NCBI GenBank assembly: GCA_024758765.1
Contig: CP101406.1
Coordinates: 434,001 to 498,000 of the forward strand
DNA length: 64,000 nt
Direction: 5' to 3'
Source: Mycobacterium sp. SVM_VP21
GTDB taxonomy: Bacteria > Actinomycetota > Actinomycetes > Mycobacteriales > Mycobacteriaceae
This document shows positions 11,301 through 20,423 of this stretch, one piece after another (the stretch's first letter is position 1; every line of letters begins with the position of its first letter). The notes below the pieces were generated by a model. It saw only the letters and a list, made by a program, of their open reading frames with translations. It made no database searches and was not told the DNA's origin. The translations under genes and the position numbers were made by a program.

Positions 11301-12597
11301 CGGGCAGCGTCATGTGACCCAACCCGACGCCTCCGAGCAGGGCGGGCAGCGTAAGGTCTCCCAACCCGACGCCGTCCAACAGCCCGACCAGCGTCAGATT
11401 TCCCAGTCCTAGGTCCTCCATCAGGCCGGCCAGCCCGGCGCCGCCCAGCCCCACATCGGCCAGCAGCTCGGACAGTGGGGTGTCGCCGACACCGACACTG
11501 CTCAAGAGTTCGGCCAAAGTGGTGTCGCCCAGGCCCACACCGCCCAGCAGCCCGGTCAACGTCATATCACCCAGACCCACATCGGCCAGCAGGTCACCCA
11601 GCATCACCCCGTTGAGGCCGACGCCGCCCAACAGCCCGCCCAGTGTCAGGCCGCCCAGCCCCAGGTCACCCAGCACGTCGGGCAGCGTCACGTCACCCAA
11701 TCCGATGGTCCCGAGGAGCTGGTCGAGACCCAGGCCGTCCATTCCGACGCCGTCGAGCAGCCCGCCTAGCGTCAGGCCGCCCAACCCCAGGTCACCCAGT
11801 AGCCCCGGCAACGGTGTGGTCAGCACATGGTCGAGCAGCCCGCCCAGGTCGATATCGTCGCCGCCCAGAGCGTTGAGCACGGTGTCCAAGCCGCCGAGCA
11901 GGCCGTCCAGCTGGTTCAGCAGGTCCCCGACGGACACCTCGGTGTCGAATATCTGCCCGGGAACCAGCAGTCCGTTGAACGCCGGGACGCTCACCCCCAA
12001 CAGATCGAGACTGTCCGACCCGTTGAGGTAGGCGTTCAACAGGTGGGCCGGGGCGGTCAACAGCGCCGTGAGAACCGCTTCGGGGTCGGTGGCCGTCTGG
12101 ACCGTCCCGATGATTCCGTTGAGCTCGTTGAGGACGGCCACCACGGGCCCCAGGCCCGCGGTCAGCACGGCCAGCGGTGTCGAGAGTTCTACCGAGATCG
12201 GCGCCGGAAGGGGAAAGATCTGGGCGCCGAACGCCGGGAGCAAGGTCGCCAGCAGGCTGTTCACCTGCTGGAGGTTGTTCGAAATGTTGTCCATGACCGC
12301 GCCGATCGACTGTGGGTCGGCACTGAGCTGCGCCAAGTAGCCCGTCCAGTTGCTGACGATCTGTTGCAGCACCGGGAACGGCTGAGCCAGCCAATGCTGG
12401 TTCATGGCTTGCAGGTTGGCCACGGTGTCGGCGTAAAGGTCCTGATAAGGCCCGAGGATGTCCGCGGCATCGCCGGCCAGTGTCACGGCCCGCACCTGCA
12501 CATCGATGGGCAGCGGCGTGACCGGTGCGACGGCGATGAGGCTGGTCCCGAAAAGGACGACGCCGGTCGTGATGTACGGACGAAGTGCCTGTTGCAT
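8305..12597 (-). CDS. Giant exported repeat protein: about 79 tandem 14-residue Leu/Gly repeats
   Basis: A 1430-residue protein. Residues 1-27 form a signal peptide (hydrophobic TGVVLFGTSLIAVAPV). Residues 28-260 resemble the N-terminal part of mycobacterial GjpA-type and related exported proteins (conserved Y, W, NL and P.PVLQQ spacing). Residues about 262-1365 are tandem 14-mers with the pattern L-G-L-G-D-x-T-L-x-G-L-L-x-x. Units repeat at a higher order of six, so near-identical sequence recurs every 84 residues (252 bp), for example LGLGDATLSGLLGN. A 65-residue non-repeat tail ends ...ADPASGF with a C-terminal Phe. No enzyme motif is visible. It does not match PE/PPE signatures or the pentapeptide MPTR/PGRS repeats. 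I infer a surface or outer-membrane solenoid or fibre-forming protein. It is a single gene with a long AT-rich upstream region, which suggests its own regulation. Confidence 0.85.
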   Translation of the reverse strand: MQQALRPYITTGVVLFGTSLIAVAPVTPLPIDVQVRAVTLAGDAADILGPYQDLYADTVANLQAMNQHWLAQPFPVLQQIVSNWTGYLAQLSADPQSIGAVMDNISNNLQQVNSLLATLLPAFGAQIFPLPAPISVELSTPLAVLTAGLGPVVAVLNELNGIIGTVQTATDPEAVLTALLTAPAHLLNAYLNGSDSLDLLGVSVPAFNGLLVPGQIFDTEVSVGDLLNQLDGLLGGLDTVLNALGGDDIDLGGLLDHVLTTPLPGLLGDLGLGGLTLGGLLDGVGMDGLGLDQLLGTIGLGDVTLPDVLGDLGLGGLTLGGLLGGVGLNGVMLGDLLADVGLGDMTLTGLLGGVGLGDTTLAELLSSVGVGDTPLSELLADVGLGGAGLAGLMEDLGLGNLTLVGLLDGVGLGDLTLPALLGGVGLGHMTLPGLLDGVGLGTTTLVELLDGVGLGGLNISALLGAVGLGGTTLPDLIEDLGMGDTTVAGLLDGVGLGEMTLPGLLSGVGLGNMTLPGLLDGVGLGDTTLVGLLDGVGLGDFNIGALLGAVGLGGATLPDLIDDLGMSDLTLGSLLGGLGAADVTLGGLMDTLSLTDLSVGDLVGAVGLDNLDLSGLLTGIGLGGTTLPGLIGDLGLAGLTLGGLVGGIGAGGTTLPELLTHMDMGDMTLSGMVGALLGTTTLPGMLTSLGLGGQSLGGLLGDLGLGGMSLHTLLYNLDMNGMAVIDLLNNLGLNDVSIGTMITRMGLDTLGLHSLVHNLGMGNLTLVDVLNTVGVGQQGLGGLLHDFDVTLGMGSLFSALGIDLGLINDALDAVNLNGAIDATGITVGGLLSFFGLNVTLDKLLGNIAEQGAGVSLSGVLHGLGLYNLTLPAILWNLGLSNFHLGWTGTNGLLQVLGIEHMSLNDLLNAVGLGDDNLVGLLNSLGLGISLPDLLDNVGIGGLSLDDVVSSLTLGSMNLDSLLGALGIDDANLANLLQSLVGNLTLPGLVNNLGLGDMTLGAVVGNLATGDLTLGALLGNLNLSGLTLGGLLDNLQLSDLGLGPLLGGLNMGGLTLPGLLAGLGLDNLTLGGLLSDLGTGNFTLSGLLTNLGLGDATLPALLTDLGLGDATLSGLLGNLGIGGFFLPGLLEDLGLGNVTLSGLVGNLGVGDVPLRELLSDLGTGNYTLSGLLTNLGLGDATLPELVADLGLGDATLSGLLGNLGIGGMFVPGLLDALGLGDVTLPGLLGGLGVGDLTLGELLTNLGTGGFTLPGLLDALDLADVTLPGLLGDLGMDDLTLGGLFDGLGLGDLNLPALLGDVGLGERTLPDLLSDLGLGDMTLGGLLGGLGAWDLGLGDLLADLTDNLSLAGLLEGLGLSDLDALTLNGGWFGGLLPLVFGDLPQQIAELLGAPAAGAADASVFASGAAADLSASLGTDLASEVWADPASGF
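8505..11814 (-). repeat. Coding tandem array: 42-bp units inside 252-bp higher-order units
   Basis: The DNA encoding the 14-residue repeats is itself repetitive, with period 42 bp. The clearest higher-order blocks are two 84-residue superunits in the centre (units in GVGLG/LLDGV style) and two to three near the C-terminus (LGTGNFTLSGLL / LGTGNYTLSGLL / LGTGGFTLPGLL, each 84 residues apart). This indicates growth by duplication of six-unit segments. Such arrays are prone to length variation and assembly error. Confidence 0.85.
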
Positions 12598-12797
12598 GAT
12601 CCGCTCCTGACGTTGGGGCTGGTCGGCAAACGATCGCGACTCAGATGTCGGCAGCGTATGGCACAGGCGATTTTCAGGTTAACGCAGAAATTGTCATTGT
12701 TACTTCTTCGTGATTCTATCGTTATCGTTCCGTGATTTCTATATGGTCGCGGCGTACAGTCGCTTTACATCGCAGGCCTAACCGGCCAAAGAATGGG

Positions 12798-12812
12798 CAA
12801 ATTGTAAATTTG
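12798..12812. promoter_or_regulatory. Palindrome with ATT-GTA-AAT core (site 1)
   Basis: CAAATTGTAAATTTG: perfect 6-base arms around GTA, about 200 bases upstream of the repeat-protein start. It shares the core ATTGTAAAT with site 2, which suggests a dimeric regulator. The regulator is unknown. Confidence 0.45.
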
Positions 12813-12946
12813 GTGGATGATCCACGTTTTTATGAACAATTCTCCGTTCCGAGACCCTGCTAGCCAACACTCGGCGATCCGACCCACTTCCAGCGCATAC
12901 GCCCGGCGACGCCGCGCCGGGTGGTGATGAATAATTTCCATATCGG

Positions 12947-12961
12947 ACTATTGTAAATAGT
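12947..12961. promoter_or_regulatory. Palindrome with ATT-GTA-AAT core (site 2)
   Basis: ACTATTGTAAATAGT: perfect 6-base arms around GTA, centred 149 bases from site 1 (about 14 helical turns). The shared inner nine bases make a common binding protein plausible. Confidence 0.45.
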
Positions 12962-13196
12962 TTTTGTATGAATATAAACAGTTTGGGAACACGGCCGGAA
13001 TTGGTGGCACCCAAGCTCCCGGTGTGCCCATTCAGGTCCGCGATGCGACACAGGATTCGGGCCGCGGACGAGGCCGGCGGCAAGTTTCCTGCCGCGGTTT
13101 ACTCCTGGTTTCGACGCGTTCGCACCGCCGCGATCCTCATATTTCGCACGGTTCACACACATGTAATTCACATGCGCGGTCAGGCGCGTCGCTTGC

Positions 13197-14963
13197 TCAG
13201 CCCGGCAGTACCGGCAGCGCGCCGCTCACCATGAACGGCCCCAGCGGCGACCAGCTCTGCTCGTCCTCGGCCGCCGCCGAGGACAGTGCGAGCACTCCGC
13301 GCGGATCGGCCACATAGACCGTGGACGGGTCGGCGACGATCGTCGACACCGGCAGCTGCAGGTTGCCGTTGGGTGCATCGGAGTTGACCCCGTCGATGTT
13401 GACGTAGGACACCGGATGTTTGGCGTCGGAGCGGCTCACCACGATGTCGTCGCCGGTGCGCCAGCTCAGCGACACCGCCGAGGAGCCCAGCCCGAAGCCC
13501 AACCGGCGCGGGTAGTGCAGCACGAACTGGCCGCCCGGCATCTGCTCGACGCCGGCCAGGATCACCTGTCCGCCGATCACCATGGCCGCCCGGGTGCCGT
13601 CACGCGACAGTTGCAGCTCACTGATCGGTCCGGGGAAGCGCGCGGAGACCGCCCCGGAGTCCACCGGAATGCGGGCCGGGCGGCCCGTTGCGACTTCCTG
13701 GATGGCCCGCAGCACGTTGTTACCGTCGACCACCACCCAGACGGCCTCGTCCAGCGACCAGCTCGGCCGCGACAGGGTGTGCCCCTCAGCCGCCTGCACC
13801 GCCTCGCCGCCGAGGTCACCGATCCACAGCGTGGCCTCCGGGTCACCCGGGTGCACCACCACCGAGGCCACCTGACGGCCATTGCGTGACAGCGCGCACG
13901 ACTCCTGATCGGGCTCCCGGCCGAACGCCCCGGGGACCCGGTTGGCCTGCTGACCGTCCAGCACCAGCAGCGATCCACCCACCAGCGCGTGGATTCCTGC
14001 ACCAGCCCCGTCGGAGGCGCCCGGATCGGTGGTGGCCACATCGGAGGTGGTCCACCCGTCGGGGAACCTGTCATCGAGCGCCGCACCGTCGGCGTCGATC
14101 ACATAGGGACCCTTGATGTCCGCTCGGGATAGCGTCCAGACGAGTTGCGCGGCAAGCAGTTTCCTGGTGTTCGGGTCGGTGGCCGCCAAACTGTCCAGAT
14201 CGATCTTCGCGCCGCCGTAGCCGCGGCCCACCCCGCTCTTGCCCCCGTCGGCGCGGGTCACCGGCCCGCGCAGTCGCAGTGGCGGCGCCAACAGGTTTCG
14301 CACGCCGGCCATCTCGGGTCGCGGACCGGCGATCAGCTTGGACACCAGTTCGGTGGCCAGCTGGTCGGGGTCGGACACCGCCACGTAGCGGGGATCGGGA
14401 ACGACCGTCTTGCCGGTCGGGTCGACGAAGTAGAGCGTGTTGCGTTTGTAGGTGGCCTGGAACTGCTGCCAGTCCAGGAAAACCCCGTTGGGCAGCCGGT
14501 CGATGCGCCAACCGTCGGAGGTCTTGAGCAGTTCGATCGGCTCCGGGGCCGGCAGGGCGCCCTCGGCGGTCTCGAACACCCCCATGTCCGACAGCGACCC
14601 CAGCATGTCGGCGCGCATGGTGACCGCAACCCGGCCAGCACTGCGCGTCTCGACGAACACCACATTGTCGATCAGCAACGCGCTACCCGCGTCGTCCCAG
14701 GAGTCGGAGGCCTCCTGGGTGAGGAACTGCCGCGCCGCCCGGTGCCGGTTGGCCGGATCGGCGGTGGCCTTGAGGAATTCCCGCAGCAGCACATCGGGAT
14801 CCATGCCCGGGGTGGGCTTGGGCAGCACTGACGGCGGCGGCGCCTCCACCGTGCCGATCGCCTGCGGCGCCGACGTACTGGGCACCCCGGCGCAGCCCGC
14901 CAGCGCGCCGACCAGCGCCGCCACGGCCAACAGCCGTGTGGCAATCCTGTTGCGGCGCATCAT
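13197..14963 (-). CDS. lpqB: LpqB lipoprotein (MtrB-associated beta-propeller)
   Basis: A 588-residue lipoprotein with lipobox LAGC (Cys24), then a GerMN-type domain (about 60-310) and a C-terminal propeller-like domain. It is the ortholog of Rv3244c by sequence and by position. LpqB interacts with the extracytoplasmic part of MtrB and influences MtrA phosphorylation and cell-wall homeostasis. The start overlaps the mtrB stop by 4 bases (ATGA); a second Met at 14960 is an alternative start. It is the last gene of the mtrA-mtrB-lpqB operon. Confidence 0.96.
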   Translation of the reverse strand: MMRRNRIATRLLAVAALVGALAGCAGVPSTSAPQAIGTVEAPPPSVLPKPTPGMDPDVLLREFLKATADPANRHRAARQFLTQEASDSWDDAGSALLIDNVVFVETRSAGRVAVTMRADMLGSLSDMGVFETAEGALPAPEPIELLKTSDGWRIDRLPNGVFLDWQQFQATYKRNTLYFVDPTGKTVVPDPRYVAVSDPDQLATELVSKLIAGPRPEMAGVRNLLAPPLRLRGPVTRADGGKSGVGRGYGGAKIDLDSLAATDPNTRKLLAAQLVWTLSRADIKGPYVIDADGAALDDRFPDGWTTSDVATTDPGASDGAGAGIHALVGGSLLVLDGQQANRVPGAFGREPDQESCALSRNGRQVASVVVHPGDPEATLWIGDLGGEAVQAAEGHTLSRPSWSLDEAVWVVVDGNNVLRAIQEVATGRPARIPVDSGAVSARFPGPISELQLSRDGTRAAMVIGGQVILAGVEQMPGGQFVLHYPRRLGFGLGSSAVSLSWRTGDDIVVSRSDAKHPVSYVNIDGVNSDAPNGNLQLPVSTIVADPSTVYVADPRGVLALSSAAAEDEQSWSPLGPFMVSGALPVLPG

Positions 14964-16609
14964 CCGATCCTCTCGGCGTGCTCGCGGGCCCGCTGACGAC
15001 GCTCCCGCCGTTCGGCGGCGCTCACCGGCTTCATCGGCAGCGGGCTGGTGGTGACCTTGTGTCCGCGTACCAGCGGCAGCGTGAGCCGGAAGCAGGCCCC
15101 CTTGCCCGGCTCGCCCCAGGCCTCCAGCCGGCCCTGGTGCAGCCGGGCGTCCTCCACGCTGATCGCCAGGCCCAACCCGGTCCCGCCCGAGCGGCGCACC
15201 CGAGACGGGTCGGCGCGCCAGAACCGGCTGAACACCAGCTTCTCCTCGCCCGGTCGCAAGCCCACGCCATGGTCGCGCACAGTGACGGCCACGGTGTCCT
15301 CATCGGCGGCCATCCGAATCACCACCGGCTTGTGTTCGGCGTGGTCGATGGCGTTGGCGATGAGGTTGCGCAGGATGCGTTCCACCCGGCGCGGATCGAC
15401 CTCGGCGATCACTGGCTCGCCCGGCATGTCGACCTTGAGTTGGACTCCGGCATCGGCAGTCAGGTGACCCACGTTCTCCAGGGCGCTGTTGACCGTCGTG
15501 CGCAGGTCCACCGACTCCACCGACAGTTCGGCCACACCGGCGTCGTGGCGGGAGATCTCCAGCAGGTCGTTGAGCAGAGACTCGAACCGGTCCAGTTCAC
15601 TGACCAGCAGTTCCGTCGAGCGCCGCAGCGAGGGCTCGAGGTCTTCGCTGTGGTCATAGATCAGGTCGGCGGCCATCCGCACCGTGGTCAGCGGGGTGCG
15701 CAGTTCATGGCTGACGTCGGAGGTGAACCGGCGCTGCAGATTGCCGAACTCTTCGAGTTGGGTGATCTCACGCGAGAGGCTCTCGGCCATGTCGTTGAAC
15801 GACACCGCCAGCCGGGCCATGTCGTCTTCACCGCGCACCGGCATCCGTTCGGACAGATGTCCCTCGGCGAACCGCTCGGCGATCCGCGACGCCGACCGCA
15901 CCGGCAGCACCACTTGCCGCGATACCAGCAAAGCGATACCGGCCAGCAGCACCAGCAGCACCAGGCCGCCGGTGGCGATCGTGCCGCGCACCATGCTGAT
16001 CGTGTTGCGTTCGGTGCCCAGTGGATAGATCAGGTACAACTCCAGGTTGGTGATGCGTGACGTCGTCGGGGTACCGATGACCAACGCCGGCCCGGAAAAG
16101 CCTTCGACGTGCACGGTCGCGTACTGGTAGCTGACCTGACCGGCCTTGACGAATTCCCGCAATGCGGCGGGAACCTGATCCACCGGCCCGGCGGTGGTCG
16201 CCGCGCGCGGCCCTTCGCCGGGCACCACCAGCACCGCGTCGTAAGCACCCGCGGTGCCGCTGCCGACAGTGGGATCCGTTTTGGACATCAGCGTGTTGCG
16301 GGCCAGCTGCAGGCTCGACGTCAGCGAGCGGGCCTCCTCACCGCCGACGATGCCACCGGCAGTGACCCGCGCCCGCACGATCTGCTCGGTGGCCGCCCGG
16401 ACCTTGACGTCCAGCACCCGGTCGGTGATCTGGCTGGTCAACACGAAACCGAGACCCAGGATCACCACAGCCGACATGCCCAGCGTCAGCACCACAACCC
16501 GCAGTTGCAGCGAACGACGCCAGGCGACCTGCACCGCGCGGCGCAGTGTGTTCACACCGAGTAGCAGTGGACCCGACCGCCGGGGGCGCCGTTTGGAGCT
16601 GAAAATCAC
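14960..16609 (-). CDS. mtrB: MtrB two-component sensor histidine kinase
   Basis: A 549-residue kinase with two transmembrane helices (about 37-59 and 210-232) flanking an extracytoplasmic domain, then HAMP (about 230-283), HisKA with phospho-acceptor H301 ([13 protein letters not shown]), and an HATPase with NLIANAID and [11 protein letters not shown]. It is the ortholog of Rv3245c. It phosphorylates MtrA and links septum and cell-wall state to gene expression. It lies 22 bases downstream of mtrA and overlaps lpqB by 4 bases. Confidence 0.97.
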   Translation of the reverse strand: MIFSSKRRPRRSGPLLLGVNTLRRAVQVAWRRSLQLRVVVLTLGMSAVVILGLGFVLTSQITDRVLDVKVRAATEQIVRARVTAGGIVGGEEARSLTSSLQLARNTLMSKTDPTVGSGTAGAYDAVLVVPGEGPRAATTAGPVDQVPAALREFVKAGQVSYQYATVHVEGFSGPALVIGTPTTSRITNLELYLIYPLGTERNTISMVRGTIATGGLVLLVLLAGIALLVSRQVVLPVRSASRIAERFAEGHLSERMPVRGEDDMARLAVSFNDMAESLSREITQLEEFGNLQRRFTSDVSHELRTPLTTVRMAADLIYDHSEDLEPSLRRSTELLVSELDRFESLLNDLLEISRHDAGVAELSVESVDLRTTVNSALENVGHLTADAGVQLKVDMPGEPVIAEVDPRRVERILRNLIANAIDHAEHKPVVIRMAADEDTVAVTVRDHGVGLRPGEEKLVFSRFWRADPSRVRRSGGTGLGLAISVEDARLHQGRLEAWGEPGKGACFRLTLPLVRGHKVTTSPLPMKPVSAAERRERRQRAREHAERIG

Positions 16610-16631
16610 CGCAGCTGCTCCCCGGTGGGGA

Positions 16632-17318
16632 TCACGGAGGTCCGGCCTTGTAACCCACTCCTCGGACGGTCAGCACCACAGTCGGGTTCTCCGGATCTTG
16701 CTCCACCTTGGCCCGCAGGCGCTGGACGTGCACGTTCACCAGTCGGGTGTCCGCCGGATGGCGATATCCCCAGACCTGTTCGAGAAGCACCTCACGAGTA
16801 AACACCTGCCGCGGTTTGCGTGCCAGCGCCACCAAAAGGTCGAACTCCAATGGAGTCAGGGAGATCTGCTCACCGGCCCGGCTCACCTTGTGCGCGGGCA
16901 CGTCGATGTCGATGTCGGCGATCGACAGCATCTCGGCCGGCTCGTCGTCGTTGCGGCGCAGGCGCGCCCGCACCCGGGCCACCAGCTCCTTGGGCTTGAA
17001 CGGCTTCATGATGTAGTCGTCGGCGCCCGACTCCAGCCCGAGCACCACGTCGACGGTGTCGGTCTTGGCGGTGAGCATCACGATCGGCACGCCGGAGTCC
17101 TTGCGCAGCACCCGACAGACGTCGATGCCGTTCATGCCGGGCAGCATCAGGTCCAGCAGCACCAGGTCGGGCCGAAGCTCGTGCACCGCGGTGAGTGCCT
17201 GGGTGCCGTCGCCGACGACCGCGGTGTCGAAACCCTCCCCACGCAACACGATGGTGAGCATCTCGGCCAGCGACGCGTCGTCGTCGACGACAAGAATCCT
17301 TTGCCTCATGGCGTACAT
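16632..17318 (-). CDS. mtrA: MtrA response regulator (OmpR type)
   Basis: A 228-residue response regulator with receiver acidic residues DDD at 12-14, phospho-acceptor D56 ([10 protein letters not shown]) and K at KPFKPKE. The C-terminal winged helix contains [16 protein letters not shown]. The length and N-terminus ([10 protein letters not shown]) match M. tuberculosis MtrA (MDTMRQRILV), which fixes the start. Essential regulator of cell-wall hydrolases, dnaA and related genes in mycobacteria. Confidence 0.97.
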   Translation of the reverse strand: MYAMRQRILVVDDDASLAEMLTIVLRGEGFDTAVVGDGTQALTAVHELRPDLVLLDLMLPGMNGIDVCRVLRKDSGVPIVMLTAKTDTVDVVLGLESGADDYIMKPFKPKELVARVRARLRRNDDEPAEMLSIADIDIDVPAHKVSRAGEQISLTPLEFDLLVALARKPRQVFTREVLLEQVWGYRHPADTRLVNVHVQRLRAKVEQDPENPTVVLTVRGVGYKAGPP

Positions 17319-17369
17319 GGTGTCACCAGATCGAGATAAATGCGGCTATCACACGCGCGTTTCGCAGAG

Positions 17370-17999
17370 TTAGCCGCGCATCTCCGCCGCCAGAGCAGCC
17401 GCATCGACCGTCGGGCCGACCACCTGCCAGCGGCCAGCAAACCCGGCCTGGGCCAACCCACGGTATACCTCGCCGGTGCGGCGCTGCAGACCGTCGTCGC
17501 GCTCGTAGCTGTCGCGGGAGCGTGTGGCGTCGCGCTCCTCGCGGTGTCGGGCCCGCTGCGCGGCGAGTTCGGTGGGCACGTCGAGCAGCACCTGCCAGTC
17601 CGGGACGGGCAGCGCGAGCCGCTCGAATTCCAGCCGGCGCACCCAGCCCACCATCTCCCCGGCGGCGTCCTGGTGCAGCCGGGCGGCGCTGTAGGCGGCG
17701 CTGGAGGCGACATACCGGTCCAGGATCACCACGTCGTTTCCGCGGCGCAGTGCGTCGATCTCGTCCTTGGCGCCGGCGCGGTCCAGCGCGAACAACATCG
17801 CCATCGCATACACCGAGTCGGCCAGATCGCCGTGCTGTCCGTGCAGCGCCTCGGCGGCCACATCGGCGGTCACCGAGACGCCGTAGCGCGGGAACGCCAG
17901 CGTGGCCACCGACTGGCCGGCCCCCTCGAAGGCCGTGCGCAACCCTTGGGCCAGGGTGTTCTTGCCGGCGCCGTCAACGCCTTCGATCGCGATCAGCAC
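17370..17999 (-). CDS. tmk: Thymidylate kinase
   Basis: A 209-residue enzyme that phosphorylates dTMP to dTDP with ATP. The P-loop is EGVDGAGKNT, followed by FPRYG and the substrate motif LDRYVASSAAYSAAR. Asn replaces the usual Ser/Arg after the P-loop Lys, consistent with my memory of mycobacterial Tmk. It lies 51 bases upstream of mtrA, as in M. tuberculosis, and may be co-transcribed. The hairpin just upstream isolates it from sahH. Confidence 0.95.
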   Translation of the reverse strand: MLIAIEGVDGAGKNTLAQGLRTAFEGAGQSVATLAFPRYGVSVTADVAAEALHGQHGDLADSVYAMAMLFALDRAGAKDEIDALRRGNDVVILDRYVASSAAYSAARLHQDAAGEMVGWVRRLEFERLALPVPDWQVLLDVPTELAAQRARHREERDATRSRDSYERDDGLQRRTGEVYRGLAQAGFAGRWQVVGPTVDAAALAAEMRG

Positions 18000-18016
18000 G
18001 CGCCGAGCCTAATCCG

Positions 18017-18076
18017 GCGAGCAGACGCAAAATCGCACACAGGGGTATTCCCTGGTGCGATTTTGCGTCTGCTCGC
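18017..18076. terminator. Very long perfect hairpin between sahH and tmk
   Basis: The arms are 22 bases and perfectly complementary (18017-18038 and 18055-18076, starting GCGAGCAGACGCAAAATCGC). An inner stem CAGGG/CCCTG with loop GTATT extends it. It lies 11 bases after the sahH stop on the minus strand. There is no T-tract, so I infer a mycobacterial-type terminator or RNA processing barrier. The element resembles a hairpin family scattered in mycobacterial genomes. Confidence 0.8.
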
Positions 18077-18087
18077 GCCGTAAAAGG

Positions 18088-19545
<1,458 letters not shown>

Positions 19546-19621
19546 CAGTACGCCCCCGTTAGGTTCGGTGAATTGGCTCCGCTACAAGCTACCGGCGCAG
19601 GCCGGAGCCTGCTCGGCCGGG

Positions 19622-20251
19622 TCATTCGGCGTCGACGACGCCGTAAGTCTGTGCTGCCGGGGTGAACAGTCGGGCCAGGTCGGCGGCCACATCGTGATCG
19701 GCTTCCGGTGGCATCGACACATAGCTGATGGCCAGCCGAACCATGGCCCGGGCCAGGATTCCGGCGTCGTCGTCACTGACCTTGACCCAGCTGTGCATGA
19801 ACAACGAGGTGAGCCGCTGCGCGCTACGGGTGATGATCGGGCCGCTGTCGGTGGTGATGATCTGCAGCAGGTCCGGCTTGGCTGCCCCGTTCAGCAGCGA
19901 GATCACCAGCGGGTCGGCGGCCGAGTCGGAGAAGAAGGACCGGAACCCCTCCAAGAACGCGGCGTGGATGTCGCCGACGTTGTTGGACATGGCCCTGTCC
20001 ACGGCGTCGACCAGGCGGTCGGCCAGCCTGATCGCATAGCCCTGCGCCAGCCCCTGGCGCGAGCCGAATTCGTTGTAGATGGTCTGCCTGCTGACCCCGG
20101 CCGCCTCGGCCACCGCGGCCAGCGTGATCGATGACCAGTCCCGCCGGGTCAGCAATTCGCGCATCGCGTCGAGCACCGAGTCGCGCAGCAGCGCCCGGGA
20201 TGCCTCGGCGTAGGAGATGCGTTTCACCACCGCGAGATTAGCTGTTGTCAT
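19622..20251 (-). CDS. TetR-family regulator of the alkane hydroxylase operon
   Basis: A 209-residue protein with an N-terminal helix-turn-helix ITLAAVAEAAGVSRQTIYNEFGSR and a variable ligand-binding C-terminal part. ATG 20251 lies inside the 3' end of the rubredoxin gene (14-base overlap), so the regulator is co-translated with alkB-rubB. This is the position of Rv3249c in M. tuberculosis. I infer local feedback control of alkane oxidation. The operator was not identified. Confidence 0.88.
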   Translation of the reverse strand: MTTANLAVVKRISYAEASRALLRDSVLDAMRELLTRRDWSSITLAAVAEAAGVSRQTIYNEFGSRQGLAQGYAIRLADRLVDAVDRAMSNNVGDIHAAFLEGFRSFFSDSAADPLVISLLNGAAKPDLLQIITTDSGPIITRSAQRLTSLFMHSWVKVSDDDAGILARAMVRLAISYVSMPPEADHDVAADLARLFTPAAQTYGVVDAE

Positions 20252-20423
20252 GGCCGACGACTTCCACCATCTCGAAATCTTGTTTTTCACGTACCGCGCA
20301 ATCCGGGCAGCACCAATCGTCGGGGATCTGCTGCCACGCCGTGTCGGCTGGGAAACCCTCGCGGGGCGCGCCGGTGGACTCGTCGTAGACGTAGTCGCAG
20401 CCGGGGCAGCGGTAGGTCGCCAT
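20238..20423 (-). CDS. rubB: Rubredoxin
   Basis: A 61-residue iron protein with two CxxC knuckles, YRCPGCDYVY and WCCPDCAVREK, that bind one Fe. It passes electrons to AlkB. The start overlaps the alkB stop (TGATG). M. tuberculosis has two consecutive rubredoxins (rubA, rubB) here; this genome keeps a single one between alkB and the TetR gene. It is shorter than most surrounding genes but fully intact. Confidence 0.95.
   Translation of the reverse strand: MATYRCPGCDYVYDESTGAPREGFPADTAWQQIPDDWCCPDCAVREKQDFEMVEVVGHDNS

Larger units (their letters stand above)
12598..13196. other. 600-base non-coding, AT-rich region between the repeat gene and lpqB
   Basis: No supportable gene is present; short frames here lack ribosome sites and recognisable products. 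Compared with its surroundings the stretch is strikingly AT-rich, especially 12660-12830 and 12930-13000. It must hold the promoter of the repeat-protein gene (reading leftwards) and the 3' end of the lpqB operon. Two 15-base palindromes with the same centre are listed separately. A small hairpin CATGT-AATTC-ACATG is near 13160-13175. Confidence 0.7.

Noticed and set aside
8305..12597. PE_PGRS or PPE family assignment for the repeat protein
   Set aside because: No PE or PPE N-terminal motif and the repeat is 14 residues with Leu, not GGA/GGN or NxGxGN.
12778..13317. Several 80-117 codon frames on both strands in the AT-rich gap
   Set aside because: No ribosome sites, mixed composition and no recognisable product.
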